Shown here: piece by piece, positions 63,786-64,000 of the stretch | Layout: every line of letters begins with the position of its first letter | Numbering within the stretch: the first letter of the stretch is position 1 | Assembly (NCBI RefSeq): GCF_900639915.1 | Contig: NZ_CAAAID010000011.1 | Span: 1-64,000 of the forward strand | Origin: Legionella nagasakiensis | Lineage (GTDB): Bacteria > Pseudomonadota > Gammaproteobacteria > Legionellales > Legionellaceae | Direction: 5' to 3' | Length of the DNA: 64,000 nt | Made by a program: the position numbers and the translations under genes | Notes under the pieces: generated by a model | The model's input: only the letters and a program-made list of their open reading frames with translations | Told to the model about the DNA's origin: nothing | Database searches by the model: none

Positions 63786-64000
63786 ATGTTGAAATACAAG
63801 AATAATTACTTTGTCTTGAAAAACCCGCCACCCTCTTTATGGCAATCGCTGCTTCGCATCATTAAAATTCCTATATCCCTTCCGAGCTGGATTGTCTCTT
63901 TTTTGTTGGCCCGGGCAATGACAAACATCATCTTAAGCCCTACCTATGCGAAAACACAAAAACCTATCCACCTTGTGCATTTTTCGGATGATCCAACAGA
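63786..64000 (+). CDS. Start of a further gene, partial at window edge
   Basis: From ATG at 63786 the frame stays open to the edge (71 codons). It begins MLKYKNNYFVLKNPPPSLWQ and has a hydrophobic or amphipathic stretch at about 29-50 (IPISLPSWIVSFLLARAM). No family was recognised. The ribosome site is weak. Confidence 0.5.
   Translation, partial: MLKYKNNYFVLKNPPPSLWQSLLRIIKIPISLPSWIVSFLLARAMTNIILSPTYAKTQKPIHLVHFSDDPT

Overview
The window looks like chromosome from a Legionella-type gammaproteobacterium (inference). It is AT-rich and mixes ordinary gammaproteobacterial housekeeping genes (a coaBC-dut-phosphomannomutase block with radC alongside, rdgB, rluE, a long-form queF, homospermidine synthase, PHA synthase) with proteins of eukaryotic type: a TCP11-like protein, a mitochondrial-carrier-like protein, a DLDET phosphatase, a protein with an MGCxxS lipidation-type N-terminus, a NADAR-domain protein and a lipase-like membrane protein. 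Several of these have Glu-rich C-termini of the Dot/Icm secretion type. That combination is the hallmark of Legionella effector repertoires. No rRNA, tRNA or CRISPR array was seen.

Bases 1-10100 are an accessory region. An IS3-family element at the left edge has cut a cytochrome P450 gene exactly at its haem-binding loop. A nitroreductase with a cysteine-rich tail, IS256 debris and a PaaK-like adenylate-forming ligase follow. Facing them is a minus-strand operon: TPR protein, stand-alone ACP, 3-hydroxyacyl-CoA dehydrogenase, acyl-CoA dehydrogenase, serine-type adenylation protein and stand-alone ketosynthase. The ACP, two dehydrogenases and serine-activating A domain match the four-protein set that makes aminomalonyl-ACP in zwittermicin A biosynthesis (ZmaH/G/I/J). 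The ketosynthase and the ligase would suffice for one decarboxylative condensation, so the cluster may make a small alpha-aminoketone-type metabolite. This is the most interesting system in the window.

Bases 10200-32300 hold a Kef/YbaL-type antiporter, a serine hydrolase, a GFA/CENP-V-fold protein, the TCP11-like protein, a periplasmic cyclophilin, an intact P450, the mitochondrial-carrier-like protein, RluE, a ZIP transporter, the DLDET phosphatase, an amino-acid-binding protein, a CDF transporter, homospermidine synthase, QueF, a VanX-type dipeptidase, a degenerate GGDEF-EAL protein and a GH18 chitinase. Decayed pieces of a Rieske oxygenase and a C39-like peptidase lie between them.

Bases 32400-49200 alternate housekeeping genes with effector-like proteins and two large palindromic MITE-like repeats that abut or enter the 3' ends of genes. 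Bases 49300-63800 contain secreted proteins, a VOC remnant, the NADAR protein, a four-gene tripartite efflux operon (lipoprotein outer-membrane factor, membrane-fusion protein and a FUSC transporter split in two), and, divergently, an outer-membrane protein plus an A-PCP-reductase enzyme coupled to an SDR. A cluster of three perfect DnaA boxes lies before a YgjP-type metallopeptidase. The window ends inside a further gene.
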